DNA of 64,000 nucleotides from Galbula dea (taxonomy: Eukaryota; Chordata; Aves; Piciformes; Galbulidae), in NCBI GenBank assembly GCA_013399015.1, contig VWZX01006563.1:806001-870000 (forward strand), given 5' to 3'. Made by a program: the position numbers and the translations under genes. The notes under the pieces were generated by a model, which searched no databases, was not told the DNA's origin, and saw nothing but the letters and a program-made list of their open reading frames with translations. Positions 1-9,322 of this stretch are shown piece by piece. The first letter of the stretch is position 1. Each line of letters begins with the position of its first letter.

Positions 1-1784
1 TCAGGAAATCCTTATCCAAGTTCATTTTCTCTCAGATTCCTTGAGACATTGTACTTAGACTACGTGAAGCTTTCTTAACATATTCTGAGTTTTGCTAACT
101 CTCTATTCACACAGAATACAGTCTTAGGTTTGTTAGAAATCAGTTTCATCATTTGGCACCTAGGCCCTTGCAAAATGAGATAGAAGTGGATCTGCAATGC
201 TACAGTGACAGATGTTTACGGCAGGTTCACTAGATAAATACAAACATTGTTATAACAGCTGTATTCAATTTTGTAGGAACAAAGGTCATTAGCAAGTATG
301 ACTGAATCATGTTAGTAATCCTTGAAAACAAATTAACTGCTTGATTTTTTTTATTACTGAGTCTACATATTTCTCATTTGTTCTGGTTGGCAGCACTGCA
401 ACCTATTAGTTAAAAGTGGCTTGTTTGCTTTGTTAGAGATATTGTCCAGCTGTCCAAATATATACATCTAATTATATAAATTATAAGTTTAAAATCAAAG
501 TGTTTCTCAATAGCAAACCATGAATTAATAGAATATATGGATTTTTTTTTTAGCTAGACTTCAAATAAAATATTATTTCAATGAGAAAGGCATTCAAACA
601 TTGAGAAGCCACATCAACATGCTGATTTTATTACAGAACAGCTCACTGGAAATTAACTGGGTACTAATCTTTTAATACTGTAGCTGATCCCTGGTCAACC
701 TGTTACAAGAGTAAATTGCCATTCCCAGCTGTGCTGTACTACGAGAGGATAAACATCAGAGTGGCCCTTAGGAACAACCTATTTCAAGAATATCTCCTCA
801 CTCTTTTACAGCTAATCAGAACAATGTTAACAGAATAAAAGCTACCAGAAGTGAATGTATATGAACATGAGTCCATTTTGATGCTGCAGTAAAGCACAGG
901 ATTTTTTTATGTAATGAGATACTGAAAACTCAGTATTAAAAGGCTGAAGAAATGAGAGAATTGAGAAATTAATTCAACCCAAGAATTCATTTCAGTAGGA
1001 CTCAGGGATCTACCACCCAAAAAAATCTGGGTCTAAGTACTTAAGAGAGTTTCTTTTCTCTCACTTCAATAAGCTGCAGTAGAGCTTGCAGGGAGTTAAG
1101 TACCTAAGTGCTCAGGTTGTTTTGGAGAAGACTTCTTGGACTCCCACATCAAAAACTGCAGTGCATGACATACATTTGGGAACCCACCAGCTTACAATTT
1201 TCTCTTTCAGTTTCTTCAACTTGCATTTTCATTTGCCCTTACTCTGCTTTGTGCTCCCTTCAAAATTTCAACATGACTACTTTAAGTCAAGAATCCTCTC
1301 TGCACTCACATAAAGCCTTATCTAAAAAAAAGACTGTCAATGTTTGTAAGCTTTCTAAGGCAAAAATAGTGATTTACTGTTTGCACAACATCTAAAGCTA
1401 TGGGACGTCCAAACTCTAAGGTCTTCAGCCACTATTGCAATATTAACATTACACGGTGGTTTGAAATTTATAATGTTTTTGCCTTCTGTTGCATATGCAA
1501 GAAAAGCATGTTTGTGTTAAGTGACAGATGACTAAATGCCACTTCTTTTTATCATTCTCATCTTATTCCGGGATAACAATATAGAAAAACTGCAAAATCA
1601 CACTGCTTATTTAATACACTATAAGATGGCAAATAACATCCTTCACCTCACAAAACATTTATGTGGATAAAAAAATAAACTATTGTCTTTCCATTACTAA
1701 CAGAAATAAAGACTTCTACAGAAATACAGATCTTTAATATTGACAAAACCTAGCACATGGCTGTGACCTCACTCTGCTGAAGCT
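1..1784. other. Intergenic, no gene seen
   Basis: AT-rich sequence with stops in all frames and no splice-flanked open frame. Only short homopolymer runs (for example T at about 541-551) stand out. It lies far downstream of the SLC25A24 3' end. Confidence 0.6.
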
Positions 1785-1976
1785 GTTCGGGTGGTGAGAC
1801 ACTGGAACAGGTCGTCCAGAAAGGTTGTGGAAGCCCCTTCCCTGGAAGCTTTTAAGGCAAGGCTTGATGGGGCTCTGGGCAACCTGATCTAGTGGATGGT
1901 GTCCCTGCCAGGCAGGGGGGGTGGAACTAGATGATCTTCAAGGTCCCTTCCAACTCTGACGATTTTATGATTCTAA
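1785..1976 (+). mobile_element. CR1 LINE, 3' end fragment
   Basis: Carries the characteristic 3' tail of avian CR1: 'gagacactggaacagg', then 'aaggtcccttccaactctg', then a terminal ATTCT-type end at about 1965-1976. It is 5'-truncated, as most CR1 copies are. Plus orientation, old and diverged. Confidence 0.85.
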
Positions 1977-4810
1977 GCTACCCTGGTGCTTCTACAGTCT
2001 AACTCCTAGTTCTGGAAAAATTATGACAGGGAGGAAAAGCTGTTTCTCCACAGTCACCACCCCTCAGGGCAGGACCTATTCCATGCATCCCATAAGTTCA
2101 GCTGCATCCACTCAGTATTACCCAGGCTAGTAAACAGATGTCACTCTCAAACTACTGCTGTTAAGCATTAATTGCTATTTCTCCATCTTGCTTACATGTT
2201 GTTACTACTTACACTGTCAGCTGCTGCTGGAATTACTATCAAAGCAGTCTGAAGGGAGAGTGGAGGGAGACAAGATGTCTTGACAGATGATTACTGAAAA
2301 CTGGGAAGTGGTGTTAACCATGGAAAAAAAAGTGGATATGAGAATTGCTAACAAAACAGATAGCTGAACATAGTGATACTTTCCATGACTTATGCCAGAG
2401 CTACATTTAAAAGCTGCCACTAAAGAATGTTTCTTCTTATCAGACTTATGAGCTCTTTCTTCGCACATGTACTCTCCTAAAGACTGCCTAGCATGACACA
2501 GAGTGAAGGGCTTCACAATTCAGGATGCATAGGCATCATATGGGGATTTACAAAAAAAATAACCCCTCCCCCCCAAATTAGATTGTGGTTTTGTCTTTTT
2601 TTTTTTTTTTTTAAAACTCCCCAGACCCTTCAACAATTGTGCTTCTGTCCAAAAAATGGTAGACTCATCTTTGGCCGTCTTCCTTCCTCCTGCATGGGGA
2701 ATATTTGGCTGGCCCTCAGAAAATGAGTCCAGTTTGAGAGCAGCCAAAATCACAAAATAATCACAGCAAGAGCCATGCAGCCAGCCCTCCATGTAAAAAT
2801 CTTGTGTCCTTCTGCTGATAATGTCAGAATCGCCTCTCCAAAACCACAAAGAGTACTTCCCTTTCACGCCAACGCTTCTCTGTGTGCAGGAGGAAGGATG
2901 GTCTTGTGGCTCACACAGACTTGGCTGTCAGCATGTGTGGCTTCTATTCCTGGTGGTCACCAACTTCTCTTATGACTTTGGAAGAGTTACCTAACTTCTC
3001 CATCCACTAAAATGTCCATTTGCCATAACACATAATTCAAGTTAGCCCTTTAATGTAAATACCATTGGAAAACTTAATGGCTTGGGATAGACGGGAAGCA
3101 GCATAAGAGTTCAAACTGTTATTATTTTCATGGTGTTATTATTTAGTGGTATTTTAGTTCTCACCAAGCAAAATTTTCAGCATATGTATAGTACCTTTAT
3201 CTCTGAATATCATCTACAGTGTCAAAACACAGAGTGGTAACTATTTAAATATACCTATTTTCCATTGCCTGAGGGAGGGGTGTGGCAAATACGACTAAAG
3301 GAAGCACATCTTAAACTTACTCCCATTTCACCTTCACAGTCAAGGTAATTTTCAAGAAGACATCAATGTCATTCACACATTTCTTGTAAATCCCTCACCA
3401 GACAACTGCTATCAGGTAAACAGTCCACATCAAATAATCACTAAAAGTTTTAAATGTCTGGCTTGTCTAGTTCTAATAGATGTATCTCAAGGTACCATCA
3501 GCACAGTAGAGTGTAATAGGCTAAGTGACACGAGTTAGATGGCTCAGATGAGGAAGCAGCTGTTGGTACACATACTTTTGCTCCTAGCCAACTGATGTGT
3601 AGGACCTTTGTGATAGTGCTCACCTGGAAAGCTGGCTAGAAAGGTGACACACAAGGAGACGGCACACTGACACATTATAAAATATTTTCTGCAGGGTAGG
3701 AAAAATGATTTTTGGGAAAATTTGAATTCCAGAGATTGACAGAGGCATCAGGGAGGCTTCCACTGATAGTCTTCAAACTCCATGTATTTGATACAAGGCT
3801 GAAGGCAGCTGTTATGTGAACCATAAATAAACTTCCTCAATCTTGACATTAAAGAAAAAAGTGATAATTTAAAGAAGTCACCAACCAACCTTAAATGGTA
3901 ACTTACAAGTAAATTCAGAGCTCCTGTTCGCATTGGATGTTCACATTCAACTCAACAGAACAAACTTCACGTGGCTCCTCTGAACCTAGAGACAGAAATA
4001 AACTCAATCTGAAACATAGAGAGTTTGAGGGTTTTTTAATAAAATGTTAGGTAGAGAATTCCTCTTCCTTACACCATGGCTTTAACTCTCTACCGCTCAT
4101 GCTGCCTAGCTTAAGGGCTGGATAACCATGCAAGAAATTATATCACCCCAGTGAACTGCAGAGGTCTGGGGGATTTTATTTTCCCCATCAAAAGTACCAT
4201 ATTGATCACCAAACTGTAACACAGTTGTAACATTATTTTGTTAGTTAGTATTTCCTAAGAAATAGCAGGTGTGCACACAGTTTGTATTTCCTTCAGACTA
4301 AGACAGGAAAGGCAAGTCAAGCTGTTGAACTGTCATGTTGTTTGACTGAAAACAGAGACTATGCAAACCCAAACTGGTACTAACACCATTGCTTTCAAGC
4401 TAGTCACTCCCTCCAGTGAAAACACTTTTGTTCAACATCTGACCACTTTCCTGAAGCATCTATGGCAAAAGAGTCAGCTCTGTGAAGAAAAATTATGGAA
4501 ATTGTTAATGGAATCAATCTGTTATTTCCACTGTTTGAGCTCCAAGAGCAAGCATGGAGACTAGAAGACAAAAATCAGCTTTCAGAAATTATTTCAATGC
4601 AATAATATGAGCTATTGTTACTAACAAAGGGGAAGAGTTGTTTTTCATGATATGATGTGAGATGTTACAGTTACCCTCCTTTTGTGAAGGTCAACCTGAA
4701 AATCAGAACCAGAAGCAATCAATCTACTTTTTCCCTACATGCATTAAATTCCTATTCATTGAAACTTGTCTTGCTCAGATCCTCATTCCAGAACATCACA
4801 TATTCTGTGT
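1977..4810. other. Intergenic, no gene seen
   Basis: No supported gene. There is a 17-nt T run at 2596-2612 next to a C run at about 2566-2575. The open frames here (for example 2217-2516 and 2520-2867) have no recognisable domain and no splice context. The right end is the junction with the endogenous retrovirus. Confidence 0.55.
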
Positions 4811-5535
4811 TGTCAAGGGTCAGGGCTGGGCCAACCACCAACCTAGCTGACAGACACTCCCTATTACCCCTTCTTCCTCCTCCCCATGTGAAAGGAAAGG
4901 GAATAAGAGAGCAAGAGAAACTTATGGATTGGAAAACTAAAACTAATTTCATGATAATAAAGATTAAATTAAATATAGATATACAAATATATACAAAACC
5001 AATACCAAACCCAAACCCCCTTTGATGGTAACTACATCACCATCACCACTATTACTGCAGCAGAAGGCCTCAGCAGCAGATAGGAACCAGGCGCAGGAGC
5101 TGGATCCTGGTACTGGGAGTAAGAACTTACAGATCAGGATCAAAGGCAGAACAGACAGATCTCTTTAGATGCCAGCCATTGAAGAAGAGCAAGAGAAGAA
5201 GGGAGGAAGAAGGGACTGACTGTCAGTTTTATACCAATATTATGTATATGGAATAGAATACTTACTTGGTCAGTTTAGGGTCACCTGAACTGTCCACTCC
5301 TTGTAGGTGCAGCTTTTACTCTGCTCCTCCCAACATGGAACACAAGATTTAGTAGTGACCTTGGTTTGTATATCAATCCCTGGTAGTAAATCTAAACATT
5401 AGGTCTCATCTGTTCTAGAGGTAGACAGCATCTGTAAAAAATGTTGTTAGTTTCAGAAAGTGCAGTTACTTAGAGGAGCTCTAGCTAAAAAGTAAAAATC
5501 ACAGAACAGAATTAGTTCTGTTCTAACACAAACCA
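4811..5535 (-). repeat. ERV LTR (3' LTR in proviral sense)
   Basis: 725-bp direct repeat of 8589-9322, starting TGTCAAGGG and ending AACACAAACCA on the plus strand, so both ends are TG/CA. It differs from its partner by only two scattered substitutions (near 4815 and 5445) and one variable block at about 5287-5316. The sequence just inside it (5536-5560) reads as a weak polypurine stretch on the minus strand, as expected before a 3' LTR. Confidence 0.93.
5227..5233 (-). promoter_or_regulatory. LTR TATA box (left LTR)
   Basis: TATAAAA on the minus strand, preceded by GG and placed mid-LTR. This is the expected position at the U3/R boundary of a minus-strand provirus. Confidence 0.6.
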
Positions 5536-5879
5536 CCACATTCCACCCCATGTTCCATACTATTTACGTCACACTCATCATTAGGTCATAATTTCCTTCC
5601 ACAGAAGAGTTTAAGTCCATTTAGTTCATGATTGCAGATCTTCATCTCCATCTATCATAGCAGTCTCCCAGGGCAGGAAATTTGTCGTGCTTTGCTCCCA
5701 TGGGTTGTAGGTTCACTTCCGGATGTTGCTGGATGTCACTTGATGAAGCAAAGTCCTGTCTCCAGCACTGTGTTATCCTGACAGACACTTACTGAACACT
5801 GTTCATATTAGCAGTTAATATTAGGCAGGGCTAAACACAGAGTTAAACTCCCTTGAGGTACATGTTGTACTTGACCATC
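5536..5879. other. ERV internal sequence between integrase and 3' LTR
   Basis: No envelope-like reading frame is visible. The stretch is short, AT-rich and full of stops. Envelope appears to be absent rather than merely broken. Confidence 0.55.
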
Positions 5880-6990
5880 TTTCAACATCACCCATCAGTA
5901 TGTCTAGGTCCTTGAGTGAAAGCAATCCTACAAATGGGTTTGCCTTTACCCAAAACAGGAAATACCCATAGAGTTTTTCCCCAGAGATTCCTCTCTTACA
6001 CTACGGGGACTCTGTCCCCTTTTACTGTATATAAAGGGTCTGACTGGGCAGGACTGGCTCCACTGATGGATCCTCTAGTGTTAACTAACCAGGTGGCTTC
6101 TGCTAAACGTTTCTCCCAGTTTTTAAAGGTTTCACCCCCCCAATGCTTTCCAGTGCAGCTTTTAACAGCCCACTGTATAGTTCAATTTTTTCCAGAGGCT
6201 GGTGCATGATAGGGGATATGATACACCCACTCAATATCATGTTCTTTTGCCCAGTTGTCTATAAGATTGCTTTTGAAATGAGTACCATCGTCTGACTCGA
6301 TGCTCTCTGGAATACCCTGTCACCACAAGATCTGGTTTTCAAGGCCCAGGAGAGTACTTCAGGCAGTGGCATGAGGTACAGGGTACGTTTCTAGCCATCT
6401 GGTGGTTGCTTCCACCATTGTAATCATGTAGCACTTACCCTAGTGGGTTTGAGGAAGTCTGATGTAATCAATCTGCCAGGCCTCCCCATACCCCAAAGCC
6501 TTTAACTGCTTAGCTTGATTGTGGTGCACATTTCACAGTCGCAGATAACCAGTGCTATAGCATCCATAGTTAAATCCATCCCTAGATCATGAGCCCATTT
6601 GTTTATTGCATCTCTTCCTTGATGTCCTGAAGTGTCATGGGCAAACCAAGCTAAGAACAGTTCACCTTTATGATTCCAGTCCAAACCTGTTTGGAACACT
6701 TTAGCAGCCTGATCTGTTTGCTGGTTATTTTGCTGTTCCTCAGTGGTCCGATTTTAGGTACATGAGCATCCACATGATGTACTTTTAGAGCCCACTTCTC
6801 TAGGTGAACAGCAATATCTTGCCACAACGTGGCAACCCAAACAGGTTTACCTTTATGTTGGCAGTTATTTCTTTTCCAGTGTTTTAACCGTCCCCACAAG
6901 GAATTTGCTACCTTCCATGAATTGGTGGAACCAGCCAGGCAGTGAGTGACTCATGTTCACAACAGCCAAAGTTCTTTCTCACATTTCACA
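5880..6990 (-). pseudogene. ERV pol remnant: end of RNase H and broken integrase
   Basis: Reading on the minus strand, about 6990-6750 carries the end of an RNase H domain, with the catalytic-type motif HVDAHVP. From about 6650 the integrase follows. Its zinc-binding H-x4-H (HDTSGH) and C-x2-C (CEMC) pairs are visible in the open stretch 6502-6699. The core then shows an aspartate in a QIDY context near 6470 and a second in SDDGTHF near 6280. Downstream there is a proline/tyrosine-rich PYHAP motif, directly followed by a one-base insertion that shifts the frame at the third catalytic position. At least three in-frame stops lie between 6270 and 6520; the C-terminal part down to about 5880 is also interrupted. 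Reverse transcriptase and protease upstream are missing. Non-functional. Confidence 0.85.
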
Positions 6991-7021
6991 ACTGCTTCAT
7001 AGATAAAGGTCTGACTATAAC

Positions 7022-7330
7022 CTATCTATCTGATGACCCCTCATCTGATAGGCTTGATCTAGAATGACTTGCTCCCCATGAGTCTGCTCTAGAAGGACCC
7101 ATTCCTTGTGATTTGGTAGTAGAAGGACATGCCCCCAAAGAAGGACCTTCTCCTGGTGAGTCTGGTGCAGAATAATCCCATTCGCCATCATCTGACAACA
7201 CTGGGCGATCTGTTTTTCTTAGGTGCTTTTTCCCAGTCACAGGAACATCAGCCTTCACATCTTCAGCCACAGGGATGCCAGCTTTCCCCTCTGGTTTCGC
7301 AACAGAAGGACCATTCCTGTCAGCGTTACC
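7022..7330 (-). pseudogene. Acidic, Ser/Pro-rich gag-like frame of the ERV
   Basis: Open on the minus strand from about 7330 to 7022. The product is hydrophilic: a Lys/Arg patch (GKKHLRKTDRP) is followed by an acidic stretch (LSDDGEWDYSAPDSPGEG) and a Ser-rich tail ending in SDEGSSDR. This composition resembles the disordered linker or phosphoprotein segments of retroviral Gag. No matrix, capsid or zinc-knuckle motif is seen, so the Gag assignment is an inference from position and composition. The RNase H remnant begins immediately downstream, marking a large deletion of gag, protease and reverse transcriptase near 7000-7020. Confidence 0.4.
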
Positions 7331-7419
7331 GGGGAAACTGGGCTAGGTGAGTAAGATGCCAGGTCCTTACGCTTTTTTTTTTTTTTTTAACAGGAGCAAC
7401 TCGTACCGGTATAAATTGG

Positions 7420-7962
7420 TTAGGAGCGGCCACAGTGTCTGATAGCATAGCTGTACTCTCTGTTGTTGAAGTTTGTGTAGCTGCAGAGGCAAAGCTTGGG
7501 CGAGGAAGGGGCTCCCGTGCTCTTAGCAGCTGCAGGGTTTGCTATACTATCTGTTGATGAATGAAGTTTGTGTAGTGGCAGAGGCAGTACGTGGGTGGGG
7601 GGTGTGAAGAGGCTTTTGGCAGCTGCAAAATTTGCAGTACTATCTACAGCTGGAATTTGTGCAGCGACAGAGGTATGGCGGAGGGATGAGGAGGGGGCTC
7701 CCGGGCTCGGAGCAGCTGCGGTATCTGCTGCCGAAATGCCGCGGCTGCCTGCAGCTGGAGACATGAGGGGCCCTGGGCCGGCTGCTGCCGAAGTGGCATT
7801 CACTCCACGAGTGGAAGTGGAGGTGGCGGAAGGAGATTCAGACCCGCTTGCCTCAGCCCGCCCGCTACCTGCACCGCTCCGAGCGCTCCTGTGGGGGTGG
7901 AGGTGGCTGCTGCGGCAGAGCTGGTGAGGAAGGGGGAGGCTGCCTGAAACACACGCTTGCAC
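7420..7962 (-). other. Ala/Pro/Ser-rich open frame inside the ERV, function unknown
   Basis: A 180-aa open frame on the minus strand, the longest in the element. The N-terminal 70 residues are rich in Ser, Gly and Ala. The C-terminal half is built of about three units of roughly 31 residues of the form D-(S/T)-A-N-(F/P)-AAAKS followed by a Pro-rich segment; the last two units share AAAKS exactly. The encoding DNA is a tandem repeat of about 92 bp (7461-7738), so the unit length is a near multiple of three. I recognise no domain. It may be a Gag linker expanded by replication slippage or a captured low-complexity sequence. High GC makes an open frame more likely by chance. Confidence 0.4.
7461..7738. 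repeat. Tandem repeat, about 3 x 92 bp, inside ERV
   Basis: Three imperfect units start near 7461, 7552 and 7645. Each begins with a 'gaagtttgtgtag' or 'ggaatttgtgcag' core, then 'gcagagg' or 'gacagagg', and ends with 'gcagctgc', 'ttgc' and 'ctatc'. GC-rich compared with the flanks. Confidence 0.7.
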
Positions 7963-7963
7963 T

Positions 7964-8054
7964 GATGTTTAGTCTGACGCCACACAAAAACGGGAGTCAG
8001 GATAATGGATAAAAAATTCAGCGATAAGAGTACTGCTAACGATAAAGGTAACAT
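7964..8054 (-). other. Short hydrophobic segment in ERV
   Basis: A frame starting at 8054 on the minus strand encodes an N-terminal run of about 24 hydrophobic residues (LPLSLAVLLSLNFLSIILTP), then a basic WRQTKHQCKR stretch. This looks like a membrane anchor or signal-anchor. The frame continues to 7800 in Ala/Pro-rich sequence. Unidentified. The position after the primer site is unusual for a membrane protein in a retrovirus. Confidence 0.35.
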
Positions 8055-8122
8055 GATGTTTTGAACGTGATAACCATATGTGAAATCCTCACCCTTTAAT
8101 GGAATCTCAGACTCTGGTAGAG

Positions 8123-8419
8123 TCAGATTATCATAATGGGGAGAAGTATAATATAGCCCGGGGAAGGACTGAAAGTATACTTAGTAGCTGAATCTCTTAG
8201 GCAACCGCTATAGTCGTGAGACATATTCACTGATGAATTAAATGCAATATAAATCAGTGATGAACACATTAACAAAGCAGCAAAGACCCCACAGCACCGA
8301 CAATGGAAAATCTCACATAAACAGAAAAAATAAATAACACAAGACATACAAATAGGAAGGGAACACTGAGACATGAAACTTCGAAATTGACTTTGAAATT
8401 GACTCCAGTAGGACACCAA
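8123..8419 (-). other. 98-aa open frame with Cys-rich membrane-like segment in ERV
   Basis: Begins about 150 nt after the primer binding site, where gag would start. After a polar N-terminus with QSQF repeats comes a hydrophobic, Cys-rich stretch of about 35 residues with CVIYFFCLCEIF and FAALLMCSSLIYIAF. Then follow a short polar region and a second hydrophobic end (YIILLPIMII). It has no Gag-like feature. It may be a fragment of an envelope-type or accessory protein relocated by deletion, or a chance frame. Not recognised. Confidence 0.3.
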
Positions 8420-8565
8420 ACATTATTGATTTCGACACAGGCATCATGATGTAAGCACTTTGTTTTAGTTTCCAGTCCTTAAAGAGTCTTGGAGAAAAAG
8501 ATCTGATACTTTCTCAACTGAACGAGCTGGAATTTGATTTGGGGCAATTTATCAACTCTATAGAT

Positions 8566-8583
8566 GCCCCACTTTGGGTGCCA
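8566..8583 (-). other. Retroviral primer binding site, tRNA-Lys1,2-like
   Basis: On the minus strand this reads TGGCACCCAAAGTGGGGC. It matches 16 of 18 positions of the primer site complementary to tRNA-Lys1,2 used by Mason-Pfizer-type betaretroviruses and HERV-K. One mismatch is a CpG-to-CpA type change. It lies 5 nt inside the right LTR, slightly further than the usual 0-3 nt. It fixes the direction of the provirus. Confidence 0.8.
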
Positions 8584-8588
8584 AAAGC

Positions 8589-9322
8589 TGTCCAGGGTCA
8601 GGGCTGGGCCAACCACCAACCTAGCTGACAGACACTCCCTATTACCCCTTCTTCCTCCTCCCCATGTGAAAGGAAAGGGAATAAGAGAGCAAGAGAAACT
8701 TATGGATTGGAAAACTAAAACTAATTTCATGATAATAAAGATTAAATTAAATATAGATATACAAATATATACAAAACCAATACCAAACCCAAACCCCCTT
8801 TGATGGTAACTACATCACCATCACCACTATTACTGCAGCAGAAGGCCTCAGCAGCAGATAGGAACCAGGCGCAGGAGCTGGATCCTGGTACTGGGAGTAA
8901 GAACTTACAGATCAGGATCAAAGGCAGAACAGACAGATCTCTTTAGATGCCAGCCATTGAAGAAGAGCAAGAGAAGAAGGGAGGAAGAAGGGACTGACTG
9001 TCAGTTTTATACCAATATTATGTATATGGAATAGAATACTTACTTGGTCAGTTTAGGGTCACCTGTGCAGTCTGCTCCTCCCTGTAGGAGCTTTTACAGC
9101 TTTTACTCTGCTCCTCCCAACATGGAACACAAGATTTAGTAGTGACCTTGGTTTGTATATCAATCCCTGGTAGTAAATCTAAACATTAGGTCTCATCTGT
9201 TCTAGAGGTAGACAGCATCTGTAGAAAATGTTGTTAGTTTCAGAAAGTGCAGTTACTTAGAGGAGCTCTAGCTAAAAAGTAAAAATCACAGAACAGAATT
9301 AGTTCTGTTCTAACACAAACCA
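8589..9322 (-). repeat. ERV LTR (5' LTR in proviral sense)
   Basis: 734-bp partner of 4811-5535, offset 3778 bp, near-identical along its length. The only clustered difference is at about 9065-9103, where this copy has a duplicated 'agcttttac'-type motif and is 9 bp longer. On the minus strand it is followed after 5 nt by the primer binding site. Confidence 0.93.
9005..9011 (-). promoter_or_regulatory. LTR TATA box (right LTR)
   Basis: Same TATAAAA as in the left LTR at the corresponding offset of 3778. In the 5' LTR this would drive proviral RNA. The variable U3 block at about 9065-9103 lies 55-95 bp upstream of it, in the enhancer zone. Confidence 0.6.

Larger units (their letters stand above)
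4811..9322 (-). mobile_element. Defective endogenous retrovirus (betaretrovirus-like), two LTRs
   Basis: A 4.5-kb provirus flanked by direct repeats of 725 and 734 bp, each TG...CA, enclosing about 3.05 kb. Transcription would run on the minus strand, on four grounds: a TATAAAA box in each LTR reads that way; a primer binding site close to the tRNA-Lys1,2 type follows the right-hand LTR; RNase H and integrase remnants read that way; and they come after the primer site. In proviral order the element runs: right LTR, primer site, unidentified hydrophobic and Ala/Pro/Ser-rich frames, an acidic gag-like stretch, a fragment of RNase H, broken integrase, left LTR. Protease, reverse transcriptase and envelope are not seen. 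Several nonsense codons and at least one frameshift break the pol remnant, so it cannot encode a functional virus. The flanks show no obvious target-site duplication. Confidence 0.9.

Noticed and set aside
4657..5025. 122-aa plus-strand frame, with a relative at 8564-8803
   Set aside because: Both copies lie across an LTR edge, and the shared part is simply the LTR read on the non-transcribed strand.
5916..6209. 97-aa plus-strand frame inside the provirus
   Set aside because: It is the complement of the broken integrase C-terminal region. The minus strand carries the recognisable motifs.
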